From: Promicromonospora soli
GTDB lineage: Bacteria; Actinomycetota; Actinomycetes; Actinomycetales; Cellulomonadaceae
DNA length: 64,000 bases
Direction of reading: 5' to 3'
Assembly (NCBI RefSeq): GCF_014653785.1
Contig: NZ_BNAS01000006.1
Location: forward strand, 248,001 to 312,000
This document shows, in pieces, positions 46,022-54,953 of this stretch. The notes under the pieces were generated by a model. The model saw only the letters and a program-made list of their open reading frames with translations, was not told where the DNA came from and ran no database searches. The number at the start of each line of letters is the position of its first letter. Within the stretch, counting starts at the first letter, position 1. The translations under genes and the position numbers were made by a program.

Positions 46022-47299
46022 ATGACAGAGATCCTGGCCGCAACGGCACTGGTGTTCGGCATGACGATGCTCGCCGTCGGCATCGTCCGACTGCTCATGC
46101 TCCCGTTCGCCCTCCGGTACGAGATGCGCCGCTCGCACCTACCGCCCGACGCCCCGCCGCACGCCGGAACGTTCTTCGACCGCCCAGGCCGCACGTCACC
46201 GCCCTCGATCTCGGTCATCGTGCCCGCCTACAACGAGGGCGTCGTGGTGGAGACCTGCGTGCGCTCCATCGCGCGCACCCGCTACCCCGACTTCGAGGTC
46301 GTGTGCGTCGACGACGGCTCCAGCGACGACACCTACGCCAAGCTCCAGGCGCTCGCCGCCGAGCTACCCGGTGTCCACGCGTACACGCAGCCCAACCGAG
46401 GCAAGGGCGCCGCGCTCAACCACGGCCTCAGCTACGCCCGGGGCGAGATCCTGGTGCTGGTCGACGCGGACGGCGTGTTCGGGCCCGACACCCTCACCGA
46501 GATGGTCCGCGGCTTCACCGACGAGCGCATCGGCGCAGTGTGCGGGGACGACCGCACCGTGAACCTCGACCGCGTGCAGACCCGTTTCCTCGCCATGATC
46601 AACCACGTAGGCACCGGACTGGTGCGCCGCGCACTGACCGTGCTGCACTGCCTGCCGATCGTCTCCGGCAACACCGGGGCATTCCGCCGCGACGTGCTGG
46701 AACGCACCGGCCCGCTCCGCGAGGACACCATCGGCGAGGACCTCGAGCTCACCTGGCGGGTCTACCGGGCCGGATACCGCGCCGCCTTCGCACCGCGCGC
46801 GCTGGTCTACGCCGAGTCACCGTCCACGCTGCCCGCGCTATGGAACCAGCGCGTGCGCTGGGGACGTGGCCTGCTGCAGACCATACGCCTGCACCACGAC
46901 ATGACCGGTAACCCGCGCTACGGATCGTTCGGCCCCTACCTGGCGTTCAACCTCATCGCCCAGGTGCTGGGCCCCGTGCTCCAGGTCGCCGCGCTCGCGG
47001 TGTTCGTGGCGCTGGCGTTCCTCGGCGACCCGGGCGTCCTGCCAGCCACCTTCTGGCAGGTGCTCCTGCTCCTCAGCGTGCCGCTCTCGGTCGCCCTGCT
47101 CGTGCTCGCCGTCCTCGTGGACCGCTCACCCGGCGACCTGCGGCACGCGTGGACCCTGCCGCTGTGGCCGTTCTTCTCGACGGTGATGAGCCTGGTCATG
47201 CTGCGCGCGATCTGGCTGGAGCTGCGCGGTGCCGAGAGCCGGTGGAACAAGATGGATCGAAGCGGGACGATCTCCGTCGACACGGGACAGGGCTCATGA
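46022..47299 (+). CDS. Processive family 2 glycosyltransferase (PgaC-like)
   Basis: A 425-residue membrane enzyme that probably extends a polysaccharide across the membrane. One N-terminal helix, GT2 domain about 60-300 with ISVIVPAYNEG, VCVDDGSSDD, VLVDADGVFG, GEDLELTWR and NQRVRWGRG (the Q/RxxRW motif of processive synthases), then three to four helices. It resembles PgaC/IcaA poly-N-acetylglucosamine synthase, but the polymer is not proven. It starts 13 nt after the ATP-grasp gene, and the lipoprotein overlaps its stop (ATGA). Confidence 0.9.
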   Translation: MTEILAATALVFGMTMLAVGIVRLLMLPFALRYEMRRSHLPPDAPPHAGTFFDRPGRTSPPSISVIVPAYNEGVVVETCVRSIARTRYPDFEVVCVDDGSSDDTYAKLQALAAELPGVHAYTQPNRGKGAALNHGLSYARGEILVLVDADGVFGPDTLTEMVRGFTDERIGAVCGDDRTVNLDRVQTRFLAMINHVGTGLVRRALTVLHCLPIVSGNTGAFRRDVLERTGPLREDTIGEDLELTWRVYRAGYRAAFAPRALVYAESPSTLPALWNQRVRWGRGLLQTIRLHHDMTGNPRYGSFGPYLAFNLIAQVLGPVLQVAALAVFVALAFLGDPGVLPATFWQVLLLLSVPLSVALLVLAVLVDRSPGDLRHAWTLPLWPFFSTVMSLVMLRAIWLELRGAESRWNKMDRSGTISVDTGQGS

Positions 47300-48513
47300 C
47301 CGATCACCACGCACCCCGCGCCAGGAGAATCCTCGCTGCCGCAGCCCTCGCCGCCACGCTCGCCACGACCCTCGCCGCCTGCAGCCCGGATGCCGTCACC
47401 GTGGACCGGCCGCTGGTGCAGTCGGACCACCGGCAGTCGATCAGCCTCGGCATCGAGGACGTCGCGGACCCCGACCAGGACTGGGACGCCGTCAGGCAGC
47501 GGCTCGACGAGGCGAACGCCAACATGGTGACCCTCGCGGCCGGCCGCGTCGAGTTCACGGCCTTCGACTGGTCCGCCCACCCCGACGCCGCGGCAGAGGC
47601 CGGCCGGGACCACCTCGCCCACGCGATCAACGAGACGGCACGAGGGCCCGACGACGAGCCACGACTCGTCGACCTCCTGATCGACGCCCTGATCCCCAGC
47701 TGGATCAAGCAGGACCCAACGGTGGCAGGAGTCCGCGCCGACGGCTCCCGCTCGCGATACTTCCCGTCCGCCACCGCGCTGCACGACGGCCCCGTCGGTG
47801 AACGCTACCTCGAGCTCCTGGAAGAGCTCGCCCGCCGCTACCAGCCCGACCAGATCACCTTCACGGAGTTCAAGTTCGACGACGAGACCTACGGCGACGA
47901 CGACGCCGCCCTCTACCGCGAGATGACGGGCGCGCAGGACTGGCCCCGACTACCCGACGGGAGCATCGACGAGGATGCGCCCGAGATCGCCGCCTGGCGC
48001 TCGCAGGTGGTCGCCGACTTCCTGGAGCGCGCGGGTGCGGTGCTGGACGACGTGGCCGCCGAGACCGGCAAGCGAACCGACCTCGCGATGGACGCACTGA
48101 TCGACTGGGACAACCCGGACGTGGGGCGGCCCGACGCCGGTCTCAGCTACCCCCTGCTCGCCCGGCACGCCGATCGGGTCGTGCTGTGGGTCTACCTCGG
48201 CATCGGCAACCACACGTCCGACGACGTCGAGCCGCTCACCGCGGCACTTGCCCGCTCCGATCTCCCGACCGACAAGCTCACCCTCTCCGTGGGGCTCTGG
48301 GACCACGGCACACCGAAGGACTCGATCTCGCCGCAGGTGATGGCCGACGCCGCCCGGGCCGCGCGCACGAACGGCATCACGTCGGTCAACGTCACGCCGT
48401 ACACACTGATGACGGCGGAGCACTGGAGCGCGCTCAGCGAGGTGTGGACTCGGCTTCCACCGACGAGCTCGTCGGAGAGTCCGTCGACGACGCCGTCGGC
48501 AGAGTCACCGTGA
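47296..48513 (+). CDS. Lipoprotein with TIM-barrel/glycoside hydrolase-like domain
   Basis: A 405-residue lipoprotein. The signal ends in lipobox LAAC (Cys29). The remaining TIM-barrel-like domain (GIEDVADPDQDWDAVRQRLD, QITFTEFKFDDETYG, VVLWVYLGIGNH) resembles the C-terminal glycan hydrolase domain of PgaB and related GHL proteins. The placing after a PgaC-like synthase supports glycan processing, but catalytic residues cannot be confirmed. The last 80 nt overlap the convergent kinase gene. Confidence 0.7.
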   Translation: MTDHHAPRARRILAAAALAATLATTLAACSPDAVTVDRPLVQSDHRQSISLGIEDVADPDQDWDAVRQRLDEANANMVTLAAGRVEFTAFDWSAHPDAAAEAGRDHLAHAINETARGPDDEPRLVDLLIDALIPSWIKQDPTVAGVRADGSRSRYFPSATALHDGPVGERYLELLEELARRYQPDQITFTEFKFDDETYGDDDAALYREMTGAQDWPRLPDGSIDEDAPEIAAWRSQVVADFLERAGAVLDDVAAETGKRTDLAMDALIDWDNPDVGRPDAGLSYPLLARHADRVVLWVYLGIGNHTSDDVEPLTAALARSDLPTDKLTLSVGLWDHGTPKDSISPQVMADAARAARTNGITSVNVTPYTLMTAEHWSALSEVWTRLPPTSSSESPSTTPSAESP

Positions 48514-49777
48514 CCCTGGTCCCCGCACCGGGCGAGCTGCCGACCCCCATGGTGCCGCCGTGCGCGTCCACGATGGCCTGCACGACCGGCAGACCGAGCC
48601 CGAACCCCAGGATCGTATGGCCCTTGGCGGCGCGATAGCGGTCGAGCCGTTCGGTGAGCCGGCCGAGCTCGTCGGGCCCCATGCCGACTCCCGTGTCGGC
48701 GACCTCGATCACCGCCTCCTGGGTCGCCACACCACGCAGACCGGCCCGCACCGTCACCGCACCGCCGCGCGGCGTGCGCCTGATCGCGTCGTCCAGCAGG
48801 ATGGTGATCGCCTGCGCCAGGAGCTCCGGGTCTCCCGAGACCGCAACCGGTCCGGGCGTCACCACCGTGAGCGACAACCCGGCGGCCCACGCCGTCGGGC
48901 CCAGCTCGTCGCCGCAGGCGCGCGACACCCGGACCAGGTCCACGTTCTTCCGGGCGATGCTGTGCTGCCCGGCCGCCAGCCGCACGCTCATCAGCAGCTC
49001 GTCGATGAGCCGCAGCTGGCGGCGCCCGCTGCGCTCGATGACGTCCGCATAGGTGTGCTGGTCGTCGGTCAGGGAGCCTGCGCCCAGGAGCTGGGCGTAC
49101 CCGAGCACCGTGGTCAGGGGCGAGCGCAGCGCATGTCCGACCATGCCGATGACCTCGTCCTGCGGCCGCTCGGTCGTGTCAGCTTCGGTGGCCTCGGTGG
49201 TGACGGCCCGTGCGTGCCGGGCCACAGCGGCCGTGCCGAACGCGATCAGGAAGGCGACCACCGGCACCACGGCACGCGGTACGGCCGGCTCAGCGATGAG
49301 CTCGGGTCCACCGAGCACCAGCCCCACCTGCACCCCCACCGTACCGGCGGTTGCCAGCACCACAGCGGACCTCGTCGCCTGCAGCCCGAGGCTCACCACC
49401 GGAAGCAGGAGCAGCGCATCGACCGACGCCACGGCCGCGCCAGACCCGTGCTGCAGCGCGACGAGCGCACCCATCTGGACCAGTGGCAGCACCGACTGCC
49501 ATGCGGCCGGGATGCGGTCCCACGGGATGAGCACACCTGCGACCTGCGCGCCCAGCACCATCACCAGACCCAGCCACATCTCGAACCAGGCCACGGTTCC
49601 GCCCGACGCCATAGATGCCGACGGCAGGGGTACCAGCACCCATGACATCGTGTAGACGACGGTGAACGCGACCAGGCGTAGCCCTACGGCATCTGGCGCG
49701 AGGAGGCGCTCAGTGAAGCGGTCCAGCTGGCCGTCCAGGTGGCCGTCCCAGGCCGTGTGCGGTCTCGGCGCGCTCAC
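48434..49777 (-). CDS. Membrane sensor histidine kinase
   Basis: A 447-residue HisKA kinase. About six helices at 35-185 form the sensor with no large outside domain. The dimerisation helix has H215 (VGHALRSPLTTVLGYAQLL). The HATPase domain shows EVADTGVGMGPDEL and TILGFGLGLPVVQAIV. GTG 49777 overlaps the REC-PIG-L stop (GTGA), so the pair is coupled and very likely cognate. The 80-nt overlap with the lipoprotein end is convergent. Confidence 0.93.
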   Translation of the reverse strand: MSAPRPHTAWDGHLDGQLDRFTERLLAPDAVGLRLVAFTVVYTMSWVLVPLPSASMASGGTVAWFEMWLGLVMVLGAQVAGVLIPWDRIPAAWQSVLPLVQMGALVALQHGSGAAVASVDALLLLPVVSLGLQATRSAVVLATAGTVGVQVGLVLGGPELIAEPAVPRAVVPVVAFLIAFGTAAVARHARAVTTEATEADTTERPQDEVIGMVGHALRSPLTTVLGYAQLLGAGSLTDDQHTYADVIERSGRRQLRLIDELLMSVRLAAGQHSIARKNVDLVRVSRACGDELGPTAWAAGLSLTVVTPGPVAVSGDPELLAQAITILLDDAIRRTPRGGAVTVRAGLRGVATQEAVIEVADTGVGMGPDELGRLTERLDRYRAAKGHTILGFGLGLPVVQAIVDAHGGTMGVGSSPGAGTRVTVTLPTASSTDSPTSSSVEAESTPR

Positions 49778-50847
49778 CCGTCCGCAGGTTTTCCGGGCGC
49801 ATGGTCCGCGGACACCTGTTCCGGTGCCGACGTGAGCCGCATCGTGGACCGAACGGTCTCCAGCGGCTCCGCGTAGTGGCCCCGCATGTACCGCGACCAG
49901 TACCTGGCGGTGGCTCGCACGACGTCCTCAGCCATGTAGTCCCGGTGCGCCTGCGAGGTGAACATGCGCAGCATCCGCAGCTTGGTCTCCAGGTGCTCGG
50001 CGATGTCCACGAACCGGTCCGGCCGGTAGTCGACGGTCGACGACGGGCTCTGGAAGCACGCCAGGTCCGCGACGTCGCGGGACGCGACCTGGACCGCCTG
50101 GTGCACCGCGCGATGGTCCTGGTGCCGGTCATGGTTGCTGTGCGTGTAGACCCGATCCGGCCGGACGTCCCGGATCACCTCTTCCAGCGCCGTGATCGGG
50201 CCCGACGCCGAGTCCAGGTGGGTGTCCTCGAAGCCCAGGTGGATGAGCCGCGCACCGATGATCTGGGCAGCCGCCTTCGCCTCCACGTACCGCGCCTCCG
50301 CATACCCGCCCGCCGAGCCGCCTGACATCGTCAGGATCACCAACCGGTCTCCGCTGCTCGCGTGCGCGGCGAGCGCGCCGCCCACGCCGAGCTCGACGTC
50401 GTCCGGGTGGGCACCCACCGCCAGCACCGTCTTGGTGCGGTCCGCGCGCCACGCCCGGCCTCGGCGCGCGAGCGCGGTTGCCCGTTCGACGAGCAGCGCC
50501 ATGTCGACTGGCTTGACCAGGAAGTCGTCCACGTCGCCGCGCAGGGCGTCCACGGCATAGTCGACGCGATTGTGCGCCGTCAGGATGATGACGGGGACGC
50601 CCGCGGCCAGCTGGTGCACCTCCGGCAGGATCTCCAGGCCGGAGCGCCCGGGCAGCTCGATATCGATCAGCACGAGGTCGAAGCTCTCGGCCCGCAGGAC
50701 CGCCAGCGCGCTCTCCGCGTCGCCGGCGATGACGGCGTGCATCCCGGCGTGCTGCTCGAGCACCGTGCGCGTGAACTCACCCGCGTCGGGATCGTCCTCG
50801 ACGACCAGCGCCGACCAGGTGCCGGACGAAGCCTTGTCTCTTGCCAT
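49774..50847 (-). CDS. Response regulator with PIG-L/LmbE deacetylase output domain
   Basis: A 357-residue fusion. REC domain about 13-128: D18/D19, phosphoacceptor D62 (LVLIDIELPGRSG) and K112 (FLVKPVD). PIG-L domain about 140-340: AVGAHPDDVELG (H147, D149, D150) and RHQDHRAVH (H245), the zinc and catalytic residues of LmbE, MshB and PIG-L N-deacetylases. Phosphorylation should therefore gate a deacetylase rather than DNA binding. The gene is coupled to its kinase and faces a glycan synthesis operon. The substrate could be an N-acetylglucosamine glycolipid or polymer. Start ATG 50847 follows GGGGGAGGG. Confidence 0.9.
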   Translation of the reverse strand: MARDKASSGTWSALVVEDDPDAGEFTRTVLEQHAGMHAVIAGDAESALAVLRAESFDLVLIDIELPGRSGLEILPEVHQLAAGVPVIILTAHNRVDYAVDALRGDVDDFLVKPVDMALLVERATALARRGRAWRADRTKTVLAVGAHPDDVELGVGGALAAHASSGDRLVILTMSGGSAGGYAEARYVEAKAAAQIIGARLIHLGFEDTHLDSASGPITALEEVIRDVRPDRVYTHSNHDRHQDHRAVHQAVQVASRDVADLACFQSPSSTVDYRPDRFVDIAEHLETKLRMLRMFTSQAHRDYMAEDVVRATARYWSRYMRGHYAEPLETVRSTMRLTSAPEQVSADHAPGKPADG

Positions 50848-51014
50848 CGGCCCTCCCCCCAGTCAGGGAGCGCCCTCGCCCGTGGTCGCCCCGCCTACCT
50901 GACGGTACGCACGAATACGGCAAGCCGCCTGTCGTCGGCATGGTTCTCCGCTCGACAACGGGCGCGGGCGCGCGTGGCCTGGCACGATTACTGGCTAGAA
51001 GCGTTTTTTAACCC

Positions 51015-51098
51015 GTGTCGTTGGACCGACCGCGCGAGGAGGTAGGACGGCAGATGCTGGAACTACTCGAGACGGTAATGACGGAGGCGGCCCGATGA
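51015..51098 (+). CDS. Candidate 27-codon leader ORF
   Basis: GTG 51015 opens a 27-codon frame ending QMLELLETVMTEAAR. A shorter start, ATG 51054, has AGGAGGT upstream. The TGA at 51096-51098 overlaps ATG 51095 of the REC gene (ATGA). The peptide is acidic and could form an amphipathic helix. It may be translational coupling only. Confidence 0.4.
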   Translation: MSLDRPREEVGRQMLELLETVMTEAAR

Positions 51099-51472
51099 AC
51101 CGCCGGATACTCGTGGTCGACGACGAGGAGGCGATCCGTGAAGTCGTGCGGATCAGCCTCGAGGTGGCTACCGAATGGAAGGTGGACGTCGCCACCAACG
51201 GAGCCGAGGCAGTTTCCCTGTGCACCGATGATCCACCGGACGCGGTCCTGCTGGACGTCATGATGCCCACGATGGACGGGCCGACCACGTTCGCCCGGCT
51301 CCAGGAGGACGCACGTACGCGCAGCGTCCCCGTGATCCTGTTGACCGCCAAGGTACAGCCCTCGGAGCGGCGCCGGTATGAAGACCTCGCCGTCGCCGGC
51401 GTGCTCGCCAAGCCGTTCGACCCGATCGCCCTTCCGGAACAGATCACCGACCTCCTCGGATGGCGCGGGTGA
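51095..51472 (+). CDS. Single-domain (CheY-like) response regulator
   Basis: A 125-residue receiver with no output domain. ILVVDDEEAIREV holds the acidic pocket, DAVLLDVMMPTMDGPT the phosphoacceptor aspartate and GVLAKPFDPI the lysine. ATG 51095 has ACGGAGG at 7 nt. The hybrid kinase starts within its stop codon (GTGA). It may be the kinase's phosphate relay or a diffusible partner. Confidence 0.9.
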   Translation: MNRRILVVDDEEAIREVVRISLEVATEWKVDVATNGAEAVSLCTDDPPDAVLLDVMMPTMDGPTTFARLQEDARTRSVPVILLTAKVQPSERRRYEDLAVAGVLAKPFDPIALPEQITDLLGWRG

Positions 51473-54450
51473 CCGCCCGCTCCCCCGGGGTCGGCGATGG
51501 TGGCCTCCCCTTGGAGAGCGTGTGGTCAGGAAGCGCTGCCGCGCGGTCATGGAGCAGGTTCGTCCGCTGGTCCTGGGTGGCCGGCATCGCGGTCCTCCTG
51601 GTCGTCCTCCTGCTCCTGGGCCCCTTCGACCAGGCGACGCGCGAACAGATCTCCATGGTGGCGATCGCCGCCGCGGGTGTCGTCGCGGCGGCGAGCTGTG
51701 GGCGGCGCGCGGTGCAGTCGACGGGTCGTCGCCGGCGGGCGTGGGGCATCCTCTCCCTGGGCGGAGTCGTCGGGCTCGCCGGCAACGTCTACGCGGGGCT
51801 GGTCGGCGACCCCGAGACCGGGGACGCCGCCTACATCGCCGCTCTCGCGCTCGGCGTGGTGGGCATGTCGCTCTTCCCGGCTGTCCGACCGCGCGGCCGC
51901 GAGATGGTGCGCATGCTGCTGGACAGCATCGTGGTCGGCGGCTCCGTCCTGTACATCGCGCTCTTCGCCGTCGTACTGGATGGGGACGCACTGGCGGCGC
52001 AGCCGACGCTCACTGCCTACGCCCTGCCCGTGGTCGACGCCCTGCTCGCGACTCTCGCGGTCCTCGTCATGACCCGCTCGAGCGCCGCCGAACGTGTGCC
52101 GCTCGTGCTCGTGGGCGGCGGGTTCGTCCTGTACGCCGTTGCGGACGTGGCTTTCGCGCTGCTGACCGCGGCAGGTGGCTTCATGTTCGGCAGCCCGGTC
52201 GACGTCGGCTGGATCGGCGGATATGTCGCCATCGCGCTCGCCGCGCGCCATCCGGCGGCCTCCGGCACCTCGGTCGTCGGCCGGCCCGGGGACGGGACGC
52301 CGGTGCTCGGCACGATCGTGACGTTCTGCCTGTTCCTCACAGCGGCGCTGGTGCGCGTCGTCCAGGCGGGCCAGGGACTACCCGGGGTGGCCAACGCGCT
52401 GTGGGTCGCCGTGCTCGTCGCGGTCGTCGTGCGCCAGATCCTGGTCGTCGCGGACAACGCGTCCCTGCGTCACGGGCTCGAGCGGCGCGTCCAGGAACGC
52501 ACCACGCAGCTGCGCTCGCTCGCGAGCGAACGTGAGCGGACGCTGGAGTCGGTGGCCGACGGGATCTACGGGGTGGACCCCGAAGGGCTGGTGACGTTCA
52601 TCAACGCGGCCGCGGCGCAGTCGCTCGGTACGTCCGCCGCGGACCTCGTGGGGCGCAACGCGCACGCCACCTTCCACGCGCTGGCCGAGGACGGCAGCTC
52701 CCACCCCGTGGAACACTGCTACATCACCGAGGCCCTGCGCTACGGGATCACCGCCACGGCCGAGCAGGACGTCTACCGGTGCCTGGACGGGACGGGGAAC
52801 GAAGTGCCCGTCGAGGTCACCGCGAGCCCACTGCGCGACGACGGAGGGATCCGCGGCGCGGTCGTCGCCTTCCGCGACGTCACGGAGCGGCGCGAGATGG
52901 AGCGCATCAAGGACGAGTTCGTGTCCGTGGTCAGCCACGAGCTGCGAACCCCGCTGACGGCGATCCGAGGCGCGCTCGGGCTCATCGACAGCAACGCTCT
53001 CGATGACAAACCCGAGCAGGCGGCGCGCATGATCCACATCGCGCTGACGAGCAGCGAGCGGCTCGGTCGGCTCGTGGACGACATCCTCGACACCGAGCGC
53101 TTGAACGCGAGCACGACACGGCTCGAGCTCGAGGAGCACCGGGTCGATGCACTCGTGGCCACGGCGGTGGACCAGGTTGCGGTCCTGGCGAACGAGGCCG
53201 GGGTGGCCCTCCGGCCCGTCGGATCCTCGGAGGTCGTCCGTGCGGATGGCGAGCGCATCGTGCAGACGCTCACCAACCTGCTGGGCAACGCCGTCAGGTT
53301 CTCCCCGCACGGCAGCACCGTCCGCGTGACAGCCATGCCGGTCGGTGACTATGTCGAGCTGCGTGTCGACGACGAGGGCCGCGGCATCCCGCCGGACAAG
53401 CTAGAGGCAATCTTCGGCCGGTTCGAACAGGTTGATGCCTCCGACACGCGCGAGCGGGGCGGCAGCGGGCTCGGCCTGACCATCGCCCGCAGCATCGTCG
53501 AGCGGCACGGCGGGCGGTTGTGGGCGGTCAGCGAGGGCGAGGGCCGAGGTTCGAGCTTCCGGTTCACTCTCCGTCGCGTCACCCTGGATGTGAACCGCAC
53601 CGCGGAGGAGTCGCTGGAGGAGGCTCCCGCAGCGACGCGGGTGGTCGTCGTGGACGACGAGCCGCACGTCGTCGACATGTTCCGCAGGGTCCTGGAGGAG
53701 CGGGGGTACGACGTCGTCGGCGTCACAGACGGAAGTGCGGCGCTCGAAGCGATCGACGAGGAGCGGCCCGCCGCGATCGTGCTCGACCTCGCGATGCCGG
53801 GCACCAGCGGGGCTGAGGTGCTGGGCCGGCTGCGGCAGTCCGCCGCGACCGCCGGACTGCCCGTCGTCGTGGTGTCCGGGACGCGTCCGACGGACGCGCT
53901 GGAGACCGCCGTGCTGGCCGACGGCTGGCTCGTCAAGCCCGTGGACCCCGGCCGTCTCATCGAGACCGTCCGGGAGGTCATCCGCCGGCGGCCGACCCAC
54001 AACCGGGTCCTGGTCGTCGAGGACGACGACAACCTGCGAACCGTCGTGGCGACGGTCCTGGAGAACGGCGGGCTCTCCGTCACCCAGGCGCGTTCGGTGA
54101 GTGAGGCTCGGGACGCTCTCGCCAGTGGCGCCGAGCCGGACCTCGTCCTTCTCGACCTCAAGCTCCCCGGCGCCAACGGGCAGGAGCTCGTCGCCGATCT
54201 GCGTCGCCACGGCCGCCTCCGCGAGGTCCCCCTCGTCGTCTATTCGGGCGCGGAGGTCAGCTTGGAGGAGCGCGAGGACCTTCAGCTGGGCCGGACGGTC
54301 TTCCTCACCAAGAGCCACACCACGCCGGACGCCGTCCTGCGTTCCGTGCTCGACCTCCTGGATGTCGTCGCCGGTCGCACTGTCGCAAGTCGCACAGGCG
54401 CCGGCGACGGCGGCGAGACCGGAGAACCCCCCTCATCGAGGACCTCATGA
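51469..54450 (+). CDS. Large hybrid histidine kinase: MASE-like, PAS, HisKA, HATPase, REC, REC
   Basis: A 993-residue membrane kinase. Eight to nine helices (about 30-320) form an unrecognised MASE-like sensor; a coiled coil (about 325-355, QLRSLASERERTLESVADGI) leads to a PAS domain (about 355-470). HisKA carries H about 490 (SVVSHELRTPLTAIRG). The HATPase has RGIPPDKLEAIFGRFEQVD and GGSGLGLTIARSIV. Two REC domains follow, with Asp about 772 (IVLDLAMPG) and about 894 (VLLDLKLPG). GTG 51469 overlaps the REC gene stop; ATG 51460 is an alternative. The next gene overlaps by ATGA. Confidence 0.9.
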   Translation: MTARSPGVGDGGLPLESVWSGSAAARSWSRFVRWSWVAGIAVLLVVLLLLGPFDQATREQISMVAIAAAGVVAAASCGRRAVQSTGRRRRAWGILSLGGVVGLAGNVYAGLVGDPETGDAAYIAALALGVVGMSLFPAVRPRGREMVRMLLDSIVVGGSVLYIALFAVVLDGDALAAQPTLTAYALPVVDALLATLAVLVMTRSSAAERVPLVLVGGGFVLYAVADVAFALLTAAGGFMFGSPVDVGWIGGYVAIALAARHPAASGTSVVGRPGDGTPVLGTIVTFCLFLTAALVRVVQAGQGLPGVANALWVAVLVAVVVRQILVVADNASLRHGLERRVQERTTQLRSLASERERTLESVADGIYGVDPEGLVTFINAAAAQSLGTSAADLVGRNAHATFHALAEDGSSHPVEHCYITEALRYGITATAEQDVYRCLDGTGNEVPVEVTASPLRDDGGIRGAVVAFRDVTERREMERIKDEFVSVVSHELRTPLTAIRGALGLIDSNALDDKPEQAARMIHIALTSSERLGRLVDDILDTERLNASTTRLELEEHRVDALVATAVDQVAVLANEAGVALRPVGSSEVVRADGERIVQTLTNLLGNAVRFSPHGSTVRVTAMPVGDYVELRVDDEGRGIPPDKLEAIFGRFEQVDASDTRERGGSGLGLTIARSIVERHGGRLWAVSEGEGRGSSFRFTLRRVTLDVNRTAEESLEEAPAATRVVVVDDEPHVVDMFRRVLEERGYDVVGVTDGSAALEAIDEERPAAIVLDLAMPGTSGAEVLGRLRQSAATAGLPVVVVSGTRPTDALETAVLADGWLVKPVDPGRLIETVREVIRRRPTHNRVLVVEDDDNLRTVVATVLENGGLSVTQARSVSEARDALASGAEPDLVLLDLKLPGANGQELVADLRRHGRLREVPLVVYSGAEVSLEEREDLQLGRTVFLTKSHTTPDAVLRSVLDLLDVVAGRTVASRTGAGDGGETGEPPSSRTS

Positions 54451-54953
54451 CCGATCCCCTGACTATTCGTGTGAGTGTCGGCACGGGCACCGGCCGGACC
54501 ACGCTTGCCGCCTTCGACGCCGCTCTCGCCGACGCAGGCGTGAGCGACTTCAACCTCCTCCGGCTCAGCTCCATCGTCCCGCCCGGTAGCCGGGTCCTCG
54601 AGGTGGACGGTAGGGAACAGCTGAAAGGCGACCACGGTGACGCCCTGTACTGCGTGTATGCGCGTGCGCACGCACTGCTCGCGGGGCACGAGGCCTGGGC
54701 CGGGGTCGCCTGGTCCCGGCGCGACGACGGCAGCGGTGCGGGCCTCTTCGTCGAGCACGAAGGTCCCTCGCGCGAGCAGGTCTCGACGGACCTCACGCAC
54801 AGCCTCGAGGACCTCTCGGCCACGCGCGGCGGCACCTATCACCCGGAGGGCCGTCGGGTCGCAGGCATCACCTGCGTCACGCTGCCCGTGTGTGCAGTGG
54901 TCGTCGCGACCTTCCGTCGCACGGGCTGGGAGGAGGTCCACCGTGGGTTCTGA
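54447..54953 (+). CDS. Pyruvoyl-dependent arginine decarboxylase
   Basis: Converts arginine to agmatine and CO2. The 168-residue proenzyme has SDFNLLRLSSIVPPGSRVLE; the family cleaves itself between two serines here (S41/S42), turning Ser42 into the pyruvoyl cofactor. GLFVEHEGPSREQVSTDL and the closing EEVHRGF fit archaeal-type PvlArgDC. ATG 54447 overlaps the hybrid kinase stop. Co-translation of a polyamine enzyme with a kinase is unusual. Polyamine synthesis under direct signalling control is inferred. Confidence 0.88.
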   Translation: MTDPLTIRVSVGTGTGRTTLAAFDAALADAGVSDFNLLRLSSIVPPGSRVLEVDGREQLKGDHGDALYCVYARAHALLAGHEAWAGVAWSRRDDGSGAGLFVEHEGPSREQVSTDLTHSLEDLSATRGGTYHPEGRRVAGITCVTLPVCAVVVATFRRTGWEEVHRGF

